Positions 17,323 through 26,868 of a stretch of DNA of 63,998 bases are shown here, piece after piece (the stretch's first letter is position 1; every line of letters begins with the position of its first letter). The stretch is taken from the NCBI GenBank assembly GCA_009838175.1, contig VXSB01000006.1:1-63998 (forward strand), in the 5' to 3' direction. The position numbers and the translations under genes were made by a program. The notes beneath the pieces were generated by a model. That model was given only the letters and a program-made list of their open reading frames with translations. It was not told the origin of the DNA and did not search any database. Source of the DNA: Chloroflexota bacterium. GTDB taxonomy: Bacteria; Chloroflexota; Dehalococcoidia; Lucifugimonadales; Lucifugimonadaceae.

Positions 17323-18471
17323 TTGATTTCGTTGGACAACGAGTACACCATCGCAATCGTGATCGCCGCAGTTACCGTAGCGGTTGCGATCGTCTTGGAG
17401 ATAGTCCTCAAGGTCGTCAAGAATCGTATGCGTGCGGGGCAGGATGACTACGTACCGACGCCGAGGTACATCGTTTTAGAAGCGATCGACGGTCCTGCGA
17501 TTTTGATGGTTCTGCTGGCTGGTGGAACCTACGCGGGTGCATTTGCTCTGGATCATTGGCACTCGGGACGTGACCTCGATACTGATCTAGCAGCGCTGTT
17601 GCGGAGAGCCGGCACGGTTGGAGTCGTGGCCGTCGGCGCTTTTTTGGCAACACGGATCGGATCGTTGCTACTTGATTGGTACGCGGAACACGTCGCCTCG
17701 AAAACTTCGACTCAACTCGACGACCAGTTGATTCCGTCGTTCAAGAGGATGTTGCCGATATTGGTCTACGCGCTGGCGATCCTCTGGGCGTTGGCGATAT
17801 TCGAGATTGAGATTAGTCCGCTGCTGGCGACGCTAGGCATCGGCGGTATCGCGATCGCGCTGGCGGCGCAACCTACTTTGTCTAACTACTTCGCGGGTAC
17901 CTACGTGATCTCGGAAGGCGAGATCGAGCCTGGCGACTTCATCGAGATCGAAGGCGGACCTTCCGGGTTCGTAGAAGACATCTCTTGGCGGAGCACGAAA
18001 CTTCGTTCGCGCTTCAACAACCTGATCATCATTCCGAACTCGATGATGTCGGACAACATGATCACGAACTACTCGCGTCCGGCCTTGGCGATGAATGTGA
18101 TCGTGACAGGTGGCGTGAGTTACTCGTCGGATCTTCAGCAAGTCGAAGACATCTTGATGGACGTCGCGGGCAAGATCGTTGTGGAATCTGAGCATGCGGT
18201 TACGGAAACTGAGCCACGTGCTGGTTTCAGCGTTTTCGGGGATTCAAACATTGATTTCTGGGTCTTCTTGCAGGCGACGGATCGAGCCGGCTCCTTCCAA
18301 CTCAAGAGCCAGCTGATCAAGCAGATCCACGAGCGATTCAACGAAGCGGGAGTCGTGATCAACTACCCGATCCGGCACCTTGTCGTCGATGATGTCCCGG
18401 AAGAGGAGGAAGGCGCAGAACAAGAGCCCACCGCGCCGGAGCAGATCGTCGAATTCGTGCGGAAGAGCTGA
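17323..18471 (+). CDS. small-conductance mechanosensitive channel (MscS family)
   Basis: Membrane channel opened by membrane tension that releases solutes during osmotic downshock; 382 residues. There are about four hydrophobic segments (residues about 6-27, 52-72, 92-115 and 145-185). The last leads into the conserved beta-domain with 'LAAQPTLSNYFAGTYVISEG' near 186 and 'PNSMMSDNMITNYSRP' near 240. The C-terminus ends in a Glu-rich stretch. Start TTG at 17323 has AGGAAAGGG upstream. It is transcribed alone; the next gene converges. Confidence 0.9.
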   Translation: MISLDNEYTIAIVIAAVTVAVAIVLEIVLKVVKNRMRAGQDDYVPTPRYIVLEAIDGPAILMVLLAGGTYAGAFALDHWHSGRDLDTDLAALLRRAGTVGVVAVGAFLATRIGSLLLDWYAEHVASKTSTQLDDQLIPSFKRMLPILVYALAILWALAIFEIEISPLLATLGIGGIAIALAAQPTLSNYFAGTYVISEGEIEPGDFIEIEGGPSGFVEDISWRSTKLRSRFNNLIIIPNSMMSDNMITNYSRPALAMNVIVTGGVSYSSDLQQVEDILMDVAGKIVVESEHAVTETEPRAGFSVFGDSNIDFWVFLQATDRAGSFQLKSQLIKQIHERFNEAGVVINYPIRHLVVDDVPEEEEGAEQEPTAPEQIVEFVRKS

Positions 18472-18647
18472 GTAAAACGGTTCATGTCGCCCTCCTCGCC
18501 GAGTCTTGACAATGCTGATATCCGCATGAACTCAGAAGCCGCGAACGAACTCTCGCATTACGCGTCTTAAGTGATTTGCTAACTCCAGGCGAAGCGAGCC
18601 GCACCCTGCACTGCCTGAGGATGTGTGAAGACCTTCCAGCCGCTCAA

Positions 18648-19373
18648 TCACAGGGCGAAGACCTCGAAGCTCACGGCGTAATGGCACCCGAACTCCTCAC
18701 CCACAGCATTGGCGGTCATCGTCAGGAACGTCTCGGGATCGAAGTCCCGACCAAGGCCCTTGATGTAGATGTCGTGCTTCTCCAACGACTCCACTCCCTT
18801 GTAGATGTGATCGCCCACGTCCACCGCGTGAGTGGCGTTGGGCGAGGCACCTACCAGCACCATCTTTACCTCGTTCCACGGCTCCAGCCCCTCTTCATTT
18901 AACTCCGTGAAGATCCAGCGATTCCCCGCGTCTCTGCTTGCATCCAGCGTCGCGAGGCCGACGGCGCGATGGTCTGACTGATTCGTGTTACCACCGCGGA
19001 AGCGCATCTCAAAGTTCGTCGTCACCACCACGTCCGGCTTGCGCCTCCTAATCACTCTGGCGATGTCGCGTCTCAGTGGCAAGCCGTACTCCACCATTCC
19101 ATCCGGAAAGTCCAGAAATTCCACAGTGTCCACTCCGACTACCTTCGCGCTGTCGATCTCCTCTTGAGTACGCACTCTCCGAGTCTCGCCCGGATGCATT
19201 GCGTCGATACCCGCCTCACCCCTCGTCGCCAATAGATACGTGAACTCCTTACCCTCCGAAGTCCACTTGGAGATGGCGCTGGCTACTCCGTACTCCAGAT
19301 CGTCGGGATGTGCAACTACAGCCAATCCCCGTTGCCAGTCCTCGTCCAGCGGTTCGTATCTCTGTTCAGTCAT
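18648..19373 (-). CDS. PIG-L/LmbE-family N-acetylglucosaminyl deacetylase
   Basis: Zinc-dependent deacetylase fold, 241 residues. Members remove acetyl groups from N-acetylglucosaminyl substrates (mycothiol and bacillithiol precursors, GlcNAc-PI, antibiotics). The metal and catalytic motif AHPDD lies at residues 18-22. The third ligand region is 'NQSDHRAVGLATLDA' near 132-146. A second conserved region 'GETRRVRTQEE' lies near 62. The natural substrate cannot be read from the sequence; a thiol-cofactor pathway is one possibility. ATG at 19373. It follows the aminopeptidase gene in neither operon nor overlap (150-base gap). Confidence 0.87.
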   Translation of the reverse strand: MTEQRYEPLDEDWQRGLAVVAHPDDLEYGVASAISKWTSEGKEFTYLLATRGEAGIDAMHPGETRRVRTQEEIDSAKVVGVDTVEFLDFPDGMVEYGLPLRRDIARVIRRRKPDVVVTTNFEMRFRGGNTNQSDHRAVGLATLDASRDAGNRWIFTELNEEGLEPWNEVKMVLVGASPNATHAVDVGDHIYKGVESLEKHDIYIKGLGRDFDPETFLTMTANAVGEEFGCHYAVSFEVFAL

Positions 19374-19522
19374 GCAGCAGAGCCTTTCTCAACTCGCCTC
19401 TTCAAATCAGACTTACGAGAAAATATAACTAGAGAACTTCTCGCTTCGTCTCTTTGCCCTCGTCATTACAGCGGGGAGTGCACCGCACCCCGATAACACG
19501 CCACCGCCTCGTGCTTTAGTCT

Positions 19523-22096
19523 CTAATCCGCCAACAACCACTCCGTCAACGGTCCAACTTCGCGTTGCCGAGATGCTGCGTTCACGTCTAGTCGTTCAAG
19601 ATGTTGTTCCAACGTTAACTGCCCGGTGGGCACGTTGTGCGTCTCGAAGAACTGCTTGATATCGGCTACTTGCTCGGGCCTCGATAATGCCTGAACGCCA
19701 CTCACCATCCGGACTACGCTATTATCCGGATACACCTCCAACATCTCGTCCCAGTGAGATTTGATGAACTCCCACGCTGTGAACCCATGATGTCGGTTGA
19801 ACATCGCACCGCCTGCCAGATAAGGAGCGTCTTGCGAACGTACTTCGCCGTTCAGGCACATCTCTAATGTGTTTTGGAATTCTCCTTCGCCGGGGAAGGA
19901 CGAGAGCAAGGTCATATAACGTCGCTCTTCCTGTGGCGTGGCTGCGTCCTTGAAGCGGCCGAGGAACGCTTCATAGTCGCTCGCGGATCCAACAATTGCG
20001 ACAGCATTGGCGGATGCCGCGGCTAAGTTTGGTTCGATTGTCGTGCCTGTCAAATAACCGTCGTGCAGTTCGCGCAACCGCGCCATAGCATCTTCGTCTC
20101 TAGCCGTGATTCCTAACGAGCGGCAAAGCAAACCACGCAGTTCCAAGTCGCGGGGGGAGTCGCCATCGCGTGGGTCCCAGCCCAACCGTGACAACCCGGC
20201 GCTGTAGAGTGTACCGAGACGCGAACGCATCCGACTCCTCGCCGCTTCGTCATCGAGGATGCGTTCCAAACTCGCCAAGTTGCGTGTCAACAGAGTCCAG
20301 ACGTCAAGATCGTCTTCACCTGAGTACCCCTCAGCGAGGTTCAAATAATCGATTGCGGATGAACTGCCGGCCGCCATTGCTGCCCATTGATCGTCCGCCA
20401 AGCTGTAGCGCTCAATCGCCTCCATCTCACCCATTGCATCGCGCAACGAGGTCATCAAGTCCGGCGAATAGCTGACTCTGTAAAAGCCATTGCTGCCGCC
20501 GTTCGCGTTCACCCATCGAGCACTAGCCAATTCAGCAACTTCGACATCGTCTTCGGTCATCAGCATCTTCATGCTTCCAGGATTGCCGTCGGAATCGGCG
20601 TACCTGATGCCCATTGGTATCGGCCAGACCGTCTCGTCAGCGTCTTCGGGAGCTTTATAGAAGAAGCGGTTTTGGGTGAGGATGGTCTTGTCGCAGCCGT
20701 CGCACTGCTTGACGTTGACCAACGGGTAGCCGCGCTGGTAGATCCACGCGTCCATCGTGCTACGTACCGGGTCACCCGTAACCTCTTCGAGCGCGTCCCA
20801 CAGGTCGGAAGTCTCGGTGTTGGCGTATTCGTGCTTCTTGAGGTAGTGGCGGATGCCGTCCCGGAAGCGATCGGGGCCTAGGTGCTGCTCGAGCATCCGG
20901 AGGACCGAGCCGCCTTTTTCGTAGGTGAGCAGGTCGAACATTCCGTCGGCGTCTGCGGGTGATTTGACCTCGTACTCAATGGGACGTGTCTTCTGCAAAG
21001 AGTCGACATCGAAAGCGGCGGATCGTTCAAGGCTGAACTGGTCCCAGCGTCGCCACTCGGGGTTGAAGGCATCGGTGCACATTGCGGCCATGAAGGTGGC
21101 GAAGGCCTCGTTGAGCCAGATGCCGTTCCACCACTCCATCGTAACGAGGTCGCCGAACCACATGTGGGCGAGTTCGTGGGCAATCACATCTGCGATTCTC
21201 AGGAGTTCTGGTTGCGTGGCGCGTTCGGTGTCCACCAGCAGTATCACTTCGCGGAAAGTGACGCAACCGAGGTTCTCCATCGCGCCGAATGCGAAGTCTG
21301 GTACGGCGACAAGGTCAAGCTTCTCGCCCGGATACGGGATTCCGTAGTAATCGGTGAAATATTTCAATGAGAATGCACCCGATTCGAGCGCGAACGACGT
21401 GAGATGTCCTTTACCCATCGGGTGAATGATCCGCAGCGGCACGCCATCGACATCCACCGGATCAGTCGCTTCGAAGGGGCCGACGATGAATGCCACCAAG
21501 TAGGTAGACATCTTGATGGTGGTACCGAACTTGACGGTTCGCTCGGACCCGTCGTCAGATACAACCTCCGAAATGATCGGACCGTTGGACGCGGCGAAGA
21601 GGTCGGCGGGCACAGTCAATGCGATTTCGAACGAGGCCTTCATCGCCGGCTCGTCGAAGCACGGGAATGCCTGACGGGCATCCGTGCTCTCGAACTGCGT
21701 CGTCGCTATCTTGCGTTCTTCGCCTGACTCGTCGGTGAACGTTGAGATGTAAAACCCGGCGAGCTTGCGGTTGAGGATGCCGTCGAAATCGATCGATAAC
21801 GTGTATGAGCCGGGGGTTGCTTCGCCATCGAACTGGATCGTAACGCGTTCGAGTTCCTCATCATAGGTGAAATCGGACGCTTCGGTCGCGTTGCCGCCAC
21901 CGACCAGACGCGCTGACTTCAGTTCGATCTCTTTGGCGTTGAGGACAATCTCGGAGACGTTTTCGGTCGCGTCGATCGAGATATCGATATTTCCGGTGAA
22001 AGTCTCAGATTCGAGGTCGGGCCGAATGTGAAGGTTGTAGTGGCTCGGCGTTACCGAGGTCGGGAGTCGGTAGGGGTTGGTTTGGGGTTTGGTCAT
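19523..22096 (-). CDS. M1-family zinc aminopeptidase (aminopeptidase N type)
   Basis: Removes N-terminal residues from peptides, probably in the cytoplasm since no signal peptide is seen. The protein has 857 residues from ATG 22096. The exopeptidase motif GAMENLG and the zinc motif HELAHMWFGDLV, with the downstream Glu in WLNEAF, are intact. An ERAP1-like C-terminal helical domain completes it. The reading frame stays open 180 bases further upstream to 22276, but AAGGAG six bases before the ATG at 22096 fixes the start. The residues 'NPYRLPTSVTPSHYNLHI' that follow are the typical M1 beginning. It is divergent from the DUF262 gene; the two starts are 167 bases apart. Confidence 0.95.
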   Translation of the reverse strand: MTKPQTNPYRLPTSVTPSHYNLHIRPDLESETFTGNIDISIDATENVSEIVLNAKEIELKSARLVGGGNATEASDFTYDEELERVTIQFDGEATPGSYTLSIDFDGILNRKLAGFYISTFTDESGEERKIATTQFESTDARQAFPCFDEPAMKASFEIALTVPADLFAASNGPIISEVVSDDGSERTVKFGTTIKMSTYLVAFIVGPFEATDPVDVDGVPLRIIHPMGKGHLTSFALESGAFSLKYFTDYYGIPYPGEKLDLVAVPDFAFGAMENLGCVTFREVILLVDTERATQPELLRIADVIAHELAHMWFGDLVTMEWWNGIWLNEAFATFMAAMCTDAFNPEWRRWDQFSLERSAAFDVDSLQKTRPIEYEVKSPADADGMFDLLTYEKGGSVLRMLEQHLGPDRFRDGIRHYLKKHEYANTETSDLWDALEEVTGDPVRSTMDAWIYQRGYPLVNVKQCDGCDKTILTQNRFFYKAPEDADETVWPIPMGIRYADSDGNPGSMKMLMTEDDVEVAELASARWVNANGGSNGFYRVSYSPDLMTSLRDAMGEMEAIERYSLADDQWAAMAAGSSSAIDYLNLAEGYSGEDDLDVWTLLTRNLASLERILDDEAARSRMRSRLGTLYSAGLSRLGWDPRDGDSPRDLELRGLLCRSLGITARDEDAMARLRELHDGYLTGTTIEPNLAAASANAVAIVGSASDYEAFLGRFKDAATPQEERRYMTLLSSFPGEGEFQNTLEMCLNGEVRSQDAPYLAGGAMFNRHHGFTAWEFIKSHWDEMLEVYPDNSVVRMVSGVQALSRPEQVADIKQFFETHNVPTGQLTLEQHLERLDVNAASRQREVGPLTEWLLAD

Positions 22097-22263
22097 TTTC
22101 ACTCCTTGGCGAGAGTCAATGATATTTTTTTCGGCTCGATATCGGACACAAGGGTGTGAAGGCGGAAGGGGTTGAATTAGATTGAAGGATTGGGCAACCA
22201 AACTGGAGCTGCGATGTGTAGCAACGGTTGGCAGACTTCGGAAATTGGATTTGGAGATATCCC

Positions 22264-24012
22264 GTGTATCAAGCACCCGCGACGATCAAAGAGACACTCG
22301 ATTCGATGCATCGACACGACCTAGTGCTTCCAGCGATCCAGCGTGAGTTCGTTTGGCGACCAGGCCAGATTTGTCGTCTCTTTGACAGCATCATGCAAGG
22401 GTATCCATTCGGCACGTTTTTGTACTGGCGGGTAAACCCGGAAAACAGCGGTAGATTCAAATTTTTCGATTTTGTCCGCGACTATCACCAACGAGATAGT
22501 CCACATTGCCCGCCCCTGCCAGATATGCCGAATAAGCAGGTCACCGCGGTACTGGACGGACAACAACGATTAACGGCTCTCAACGTCGGACTTTCCGGCA
22601 GTATCGCGCGCAAATTGCCCTACAAATGGTGGAAGAGTCCTGACGCGTTTCCCCAAAGGCGGCTGTACCTTGACCTACTTTGGAAGGAGCACGATGAAGA
22701 TGAGGAGGGAATAAAGTATCGATTTGAGTTTCTAACTGAGGGACGGTCCAAAGCGTCTAGCGACGACGAGTGCTGGTTCCCCGTTGGCGAGATACTCTCA
22801 ATGGCTGATGCTGGACCTTCGATGACCAAATGGCTCAACGAGAGGTTAACGCAAGAACGGGTTTTTGAGGCTCACGAAAAACTTTACAAACTCTACCAAG
22901 TCGTGCATTCAGAGCCATTAGTGGCGTATTACGAGGAAAAGGGTCAAGAACTAGATAAGGCACTTCAGATATTCATTCGAATGAACGATGGTGGCACTCC
23001 GTTGTCGCATTCGGACCTGTTGCTGTCGATCGCGGTAGCTCAATGGAAGGACCATGACGCGCGCCAAGAGATCCATAGTTTGGTTGACGAACTGAACAAT
23101 ATTGGTTCCGGGTTCGGATTCTCCAAAGACCTCGTGCTCAAAGGGGGATTGATGCTAAGCGACATCGGCAGTGTCGGGTTCAAGGTGGACAACTTCAACC
23201 GGGTCAACATGGACACGTTCGAACGAAATTGGAACGACATCAGACGTGCGTTGACACTAACCACTCAATTGATCGCGACGTTCGGGTTCAATGGACAAAA
23301 CCTCACAGCCCACAACGCGATTTTGCCAATCGCGTATTACCTTTACCGAAAGAACCCAGGTGAAGGGTTTCTGTCTCAAAGAAGGTTCCACGGCGACCGC
23401 GGCAGGATACGGGATTGGTTGATCAAGAGTCTTTTGAAGGGCGGCGTTTGGGGAAGTGGTCTGGACACATTACTGACCGAACTCAGGCGCGCGATAAACG
23501 AAGGAGGTTTCGATAACTTCCCAGCAGACCAAATACGTGAAGCGATGGCGAGGCGTGGAAGGTCGCTGACTTTCGAGGATGAGGAGATTGAGGAATTGGC
23601 GGACATGAGGTACGGAAACAGGTTGACGTTCGCGCTCTTGTCTTTGGTCTTCCCATTCGTTGATATGTCGAACCAATTTCACGTGGATCACATTTTTCCA
23701 TCCGCCAGGTTCACACCACGACGTTTGAAAACCGCCGATGTCCCTGAGGAGAAAGTGGCGTCGTATCGGGATAGAAAAGACGGCCTGGCTAATCTTCAGT
23801 TGCTCCAAGGAACGCAGAATCACGAAAAGAGTGCGAGGCTGCCAGACGAATGGTTACGTTCTGCTATTCCAGATCATCAAGCCCGGCAGAGTTACGTAGA
23901 GATCCACCTGCTCGGGGGGCTACCGAAGACGATCGCGGAGTTTGGCGAATTTCATGAGTCCCGCCGAACAAAATTGAAAGGGAAGATTCGAGCCCTACTG
24001 GGGAGGCCGTGA
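22264..24012 (+). CDS. GmrSD-like DUF262 / DUF1524 HNH protein
   Basis: Probable nucleotide-dependent DNA endonuclease of the modification-sensing type IV restriction kind, 582 residues. The N-terminal DUF262 domain shows 'LPAIQREFVWRPGQI' near 22, 'LDGQQRLTAL' near 103 and 'IFIRMNDGGTPL' near 238, the nucleotide-handling motifs of GmrS. The C-terminal part carries an HNH-type nuclease in the DUF1524 style: 'HVDHIFPSARF' near 475 and 'GLANLQLLQGTQNHEKS' near 508. GTG at 22264 is chosen as start because GGAG lies 7 bases upstream; TTG 22228 in frame has none. No methylase or other defence gene is adjacent, so it may act alone as a single-gene GmrSD or have a different role. Confidence 0.82.
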   Translation: MYQAPATIKETLDSMHRHDLVLPAIQREFVWRPGQICRLFDSIMQGYPFGTFLYWRVNPENSGRFKFFDFVRDYHQRDSPHCPPLPDMPNKQVTAVLDGQQRLTALNVGLSGSIARKLPYKWWKSPDAFPQRRLYLDLLWKEHDEDEEGIKYRFEFLTEGRSKASSDDECWFPVGEILSMADAGPSMTKWLNERLTQERVFEAHEKLYKLYQVVHSEPLVAYYEEKGQELDKALQIFIRMNDGGTPLSHSDLLLSIAVAQWKDHDARQEIHSLVDELNNIGSGFGFSKDLVLKGGLMLSDIGSVGFKVDNFNRVNMDTFERNWNDIRRALTLTTQLIATFGFNGQNLTAHNAILPIAYYLYRKNPGEGFLSQRRFHGDRGRIRDWLIKSLLKGGVWGSGLDTLLTELRRAINEGGFDNFPADQIREAMARRGRSLTFEDEEIEELADMRYGNRLTFALLSLVFPFVDMSNQFHVDHIFPSARFTPRRLKTADVPEEKVASYRDRKDGLANLQLLQGTQNHEKSARLPDEWLRSAIPDHQARQSYVEIHLLGGLPKTIAEFGEFHESRRTKLKGKIRALLGRP

Positions 24013-24188
24013 GCCTAACACCGTAACCACAGGCGTCACTTGAACATACGTTGGCCAGAACCAAGGGGGCGGATGCTGGTTTCGTCCTCGAGAATATGCA
24101 TCTCTCGGCGGTCACTCCGCGAAAGGACGGAGACGCGTTACGTGCCAAATTCGGTGTCTGTCTTGTCCAGCTTTAAAGCCGTTGACGT

Positions 24189-25019
24189 TCAAATCGTCTC
24201 CAACGTATCCTCGGCTTCTCGCGCCTCAACCTCACCGAACTTGCCTGCTGCAACCTCGCGCAGTTCGGCGAAGTCGTTCTGAATTCCCTTCAACAGGATC
24301 CCAACATCGCTCGAGTGAAGCACAAAACGCGAACCTAGCTCGATGGCTTTTGTTGAGGTCTCGATGGATTGCTGGTGCACCATCGTTGGGACACCGTATT
24401 TCTCGCCGGTGTCGATGATGTGCTTTAACACTTCAAGGTATTGGGGGTTGTCCACTTCGTCGGGGATGCCGAGGGATGTTGTGAGGTCGTTGGGGCCTAC
24501 GAATATTCCATCGATCTCGGCGCATTGGAGGAGTTCATCCAAGCGGTTGACGCAAGGTTCTGATTCGACACCCATGATGAAGATGTGGTCTTTGTGTCGG
24601 TTGTGGAGGTATTCGCGCGTCTTCTCGCTAGGTAACTCTCCTGTCAAACCGACGCGTTCGAAGTACTCTCCCTTGAGCGGGTGGAAACGGACTTTGTTGG
24701 CGCACCTTCGGACTTCTTCGACGGTCTCGCAATACGGCACGAGCACGCCGTCTGCGCCGGCGTCTAGGGCAATTGCAACGTAGCTGTCGTCGGTGTTCGG
24801 AGTGCGGATGATGCATGTGACACCGGCACTCTTGATGCTGGTGACTATCTCTGCGATGCGCGCTCGGCTGCGGGAGGTGTGCTCCCAGTCGATGATGATG
24901 TAGTCGAGCGTGGATCCGGCGTATACCCTCGACCATCGCAATCCTTCGATTGCGGCGATCATGAATCCGAATACGGGCTTACCCGCTTTGAGTGTGGCTT
25001 TAAGCTGTCCTGGTTCCAT
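24189..25019 (-). CDS. HpcH/HpaI-family aldolase (2)
   Basis: Second metal-dependent aldolase of this family in the window, 276 residues. It has DWEHTS near 45-50 in place of the DAEH of the first paralog, 'MGVESEPCV' near 153 (metal Glu) and 'VGPNDL' near 178 (metal Asp). It lies 6 bases after the MocA-type oxidoreductase in the same direction, so the two form an operon and probably act on one sugar-acid-derived substrate. Start ATG at 25019. The exact aldol substrate is unknown. Confidence 0.87.
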   Translation of the reverse strand: MEPGQLKATLKAGKPVFGFMIAAIEGLRWSRVYAGSTLDYIIIDWEHTSRSRARIAEIVTSIKSAGVTCIIRTPNTDDSYVAIALDAGADGVLVPYCETVEEVRRCANKVRFHPLKGEYFERVGLTGELPSEKTREYLHNRHKDHIFIMGVESEPCVNRLDELLQCAEIDGIFVGPNDLTTSLGIPDEVDNPQYLEVLKHIIDTGEKYGVPTMVHQQSIETSTKAIELGSRFVLHSSDVGILLKGIQNDFAELREVAAGKFGEVEAREAEDTLETI

Positions 25020-25025
25020 ATTCCG

Positions 25026-26054
25026 TTACTCCATGTCGAGGACAACTTCGCGCCCTGTGCGCGCCGATTCCTCGGTCGCCTCCAACACCTTGAGCACGTT
25101 CAGGCCGTGAACTTGCGGTATCGGGGTATCGTCGTCGCCGCGTTCCAGCGACTCGATGAACTCAGCGAATTCGTCAAGCAAACTGTCGCGTTGTGGCACT
25201 TCTTCTTTTCGCCAAGTGGCTTCACTAGTGTCGGCAATGTATAGCGCCGGGGCTTCTCCTCCGCCATACGGTAGTCGGAATCTTGCCATGCCGTTGGTGA
25301 AAAACCAGTCGCCGCCGTACTCAGTTGCGCCGCGGTCCCAAGCAATGCGACTGACGCAGGCAACGATACCGCTCTTCCACCGGATGAAATACATCCCTGT
25401 GTCGTCGCAATCGATTGTAGGGTGTTCCGACTTCGGGTGAGTGAACTGTCCCTGTTGCGCCGAGACGGTTGCGACGTCGTATCCGATGATCCACAGCAAT
25501 CTGTCGATCTGATGTGAGCCGTCCATCTGCCCCATTCCGCCTCCTCGGGATCGGTCCAACATCCATTCAGGCCGTCCGTATGGACCGTACGGCTTGTGCC
25601 ACACGTCGTAGGCCATGATGACGGATCCGAGATCACTGCTGTCGACGACACCCTTCATCGCCCTGACTGCCGGATAGTAGCGTTGCGTGTGCGCCGTCAT
25701 GAGCTTGACGCCGTTTTCTTTGGCCGCCGCTAACATCTCCTCTGCTTCCGACGCCCAGACCGCGGTCGGCTTCTCCATATATATGTGCTTGCCTGCGGCG
25801 GCAGCGTCTAGCGCGGCTTGGTGATGGAGCCAGTGCGGGAGCGTACCGATAATGACATCCACGTCGTCGCGTTCGAGAGTTTCGCGGTAGTCGGCTACGA
25901 AATCAACGTCGGGATGTCGGTCCTGCCACGATGCGGCCACATCCTCTCTCGGCTCGGCGACGACCTTGATCTCGGCGCCGGGGGTGTTTTTGACGACGTT
26001 GATGTAGTTACCGCCGATGCGGCCGGTGCCTAGTACTGCAACTCCAAACGACAT
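25026..26054 (-). CDS. Gfo/Idh/MocA-family oxidoreductase
   Basis: NAD(P)-dependent sugar or inositol oxidoreductase, 342 residues. The N-terminal Rossmann fold has 'VLGTGRIGG' (residues 6-14). The signature 'MEKPTAVW' near 98 carries the conserved Lys. The C-terminal half is the usual beta-sheet substrate domain. It is the first gene of a two-gene unit with the HpaI aldolase. ATG at 26054. An inverted-repeat cluster at 26113-26152 just upstream may regulate it. Substrate specificity cannot be told from sequence. Confidence 0.9.
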   Translation of the reverse strand: MSFGVAVLGTGRIGGNYINVVKNTPGAEIKVVAEPREDVAASWQDRHPDVDFVADYRETLERDDVDVIIGTLPHWLHHQAALDAAAAGKHIYMEKPTAVWASEAEEMLAAAKENGVKLMTAHTQRYYPAVRAMKGVVDSSDLGSVIMAYDVWHKPYGPYGRPEWMLDRSRGGGMGQMDGSHQIDRLLWIIGYDVATVSAQQGQFTHPKSEHPTIDCDDTGMYFIRWKSGIVACVSRIAWDRGATEYGGDWFFTNGMARFRLPYGGGEAPALYIADTSEATWRKEEVPQRDSLLDEFAEFIESLERGDDDTPIPQVHGLNVLKVLEATEESARTGREVVLDME

Positions 26055-26112
26055 AGGGCAAAGTCCTGCTTTCTTACCACGTGTGCGAGTCAGGGATTGA
26101 CTCTAACAGCGA

Positions 26113-26152
26113 GATGCGAAGGTAATGATACTTCGCATCGGTTCGCAGAACC
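26113..26152. promoter_or_regulatory. inverted-repeat pair between HAD and MocA genes
   Basis: GATGCGAAG (26113-26121) and CTTCGCATC (26131-26139) form a perfect 9-bp inverted repeat with a 9-base spacer. Directly after it GGTTC (26140-26144) pairs with GAACC (26148-26152) around GCA. On the minus strand this sits after the HAD stop and before the MocA start. It could be a terminator of the upstream unit (no clear T-run) or an operator for the MocA-aldolase operon. Confidence 0.4.
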
Positions 26153-26160
26153 GTGGGCGC

Positions 26161-26868
26161 CTAAACCACGCCAAACAACCCGCGCAACTCCACCACATTC
26201 CCAATCTCCATATCCGGTCTAGGAGCATCATTCGGATACCGCTCTGTCACGCGAATCCACGCCGTCTTCATTCCGACTCCAACCGCTCCAGTGATATCGG
26301 TGTAAGGATTATCCCCGACGAAGAGTATCTCGGACGGTTCAATATCGTCGATGCCTTCGAACGAGACCTTTAGTCTACGGATTGCTTCGTGATAGATACG
26401 CGGGTCAGGCTTGTCTGCGCCGAATAGGCGTGAGACGATTGCGAAGGGGACGACATCGGCGTAGCCGCTGTGTTCGAGTTTGATGACTTGGGATTTCTTG
26501 CCGTTCGTGACGACAGCCCACGGAAAACCGGTATCGTTCAATTCTTCGACGAATTCCATCGCCCCTTCGATCGGCTTCGCCTGTCTGCCCAAAGTGCCAA
26601 AGAACCAATTCTCGAACTCAACAGGTTCTAATGGGACTGACGGCCATCGCTGGGAGATAAGCAGAGCGGCGTCCTGCGCGTCGATTGTCCCGTGGGGCGA
26701 GAGCGACCAGAAAAAGTCTATGGCTTCGCCCCAATCGGTTGTCGAGTTGATGTCTGGATGGGTGTCGTAGAACTCCCGAAAAGTCGCTTCGAACGCCGTG
26801 GTTCGATCCAGCAGCGTGTCGTCTAGATCGAACAGCGCAGCACGAATATGTCGGGAGTCAAGCGTCAA
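26161..26868 (-). CDS. HAD-superfamily hydrolase (subfamily IA)
   Basis: Phosphatase of the HAD type, 235 residues. Motif I is FDLDDTLLD (residues 13-21), motif II is VVTNGKKSQ near 120, motif III has the Lys of ADKPDPRIY near 150, and motif IV is FVGDNPYTD near 182. The cap region between motifs I and II is helical as in subfamily IA. Likely substrates are small phosphate esters such as nucleotides or sugar phosphates. TTG 26868 follows directly on the stop codon of the upstream LivJ-YceI gene, so it is translated from the same message. Confidence 0.85.
   Translation of the reverse strand: MTLDSRHIRAALFDLDDTLLDRTTAFEATFREFYDTHPDINSTTDWGEAIDFFWSLSPHGTIDAQDAALLISQRWPSVPLEPVEFENWFFGTLGRQAKPIEGAMEFVEELNDTGFPWAVVTNGKKSQVIKLEHSGYADVVPFAIVSRLFGADKPDPRIYHEAIRRLKVSFEGIDDIEPSEILFVGDNPYTDITGAVGVGMKTAWIRVTERYPNDAPRPDMEIGNVVELRGLFGVV

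Noticed and set aside
22097..22276. N-terminal extension of the M1 aminopeptidase
   Set aside because: AAGGAG before ATG 22096 and the typical M1 N-terminus after it fix the start; the extension would overlap the divergent DUF262 gene.
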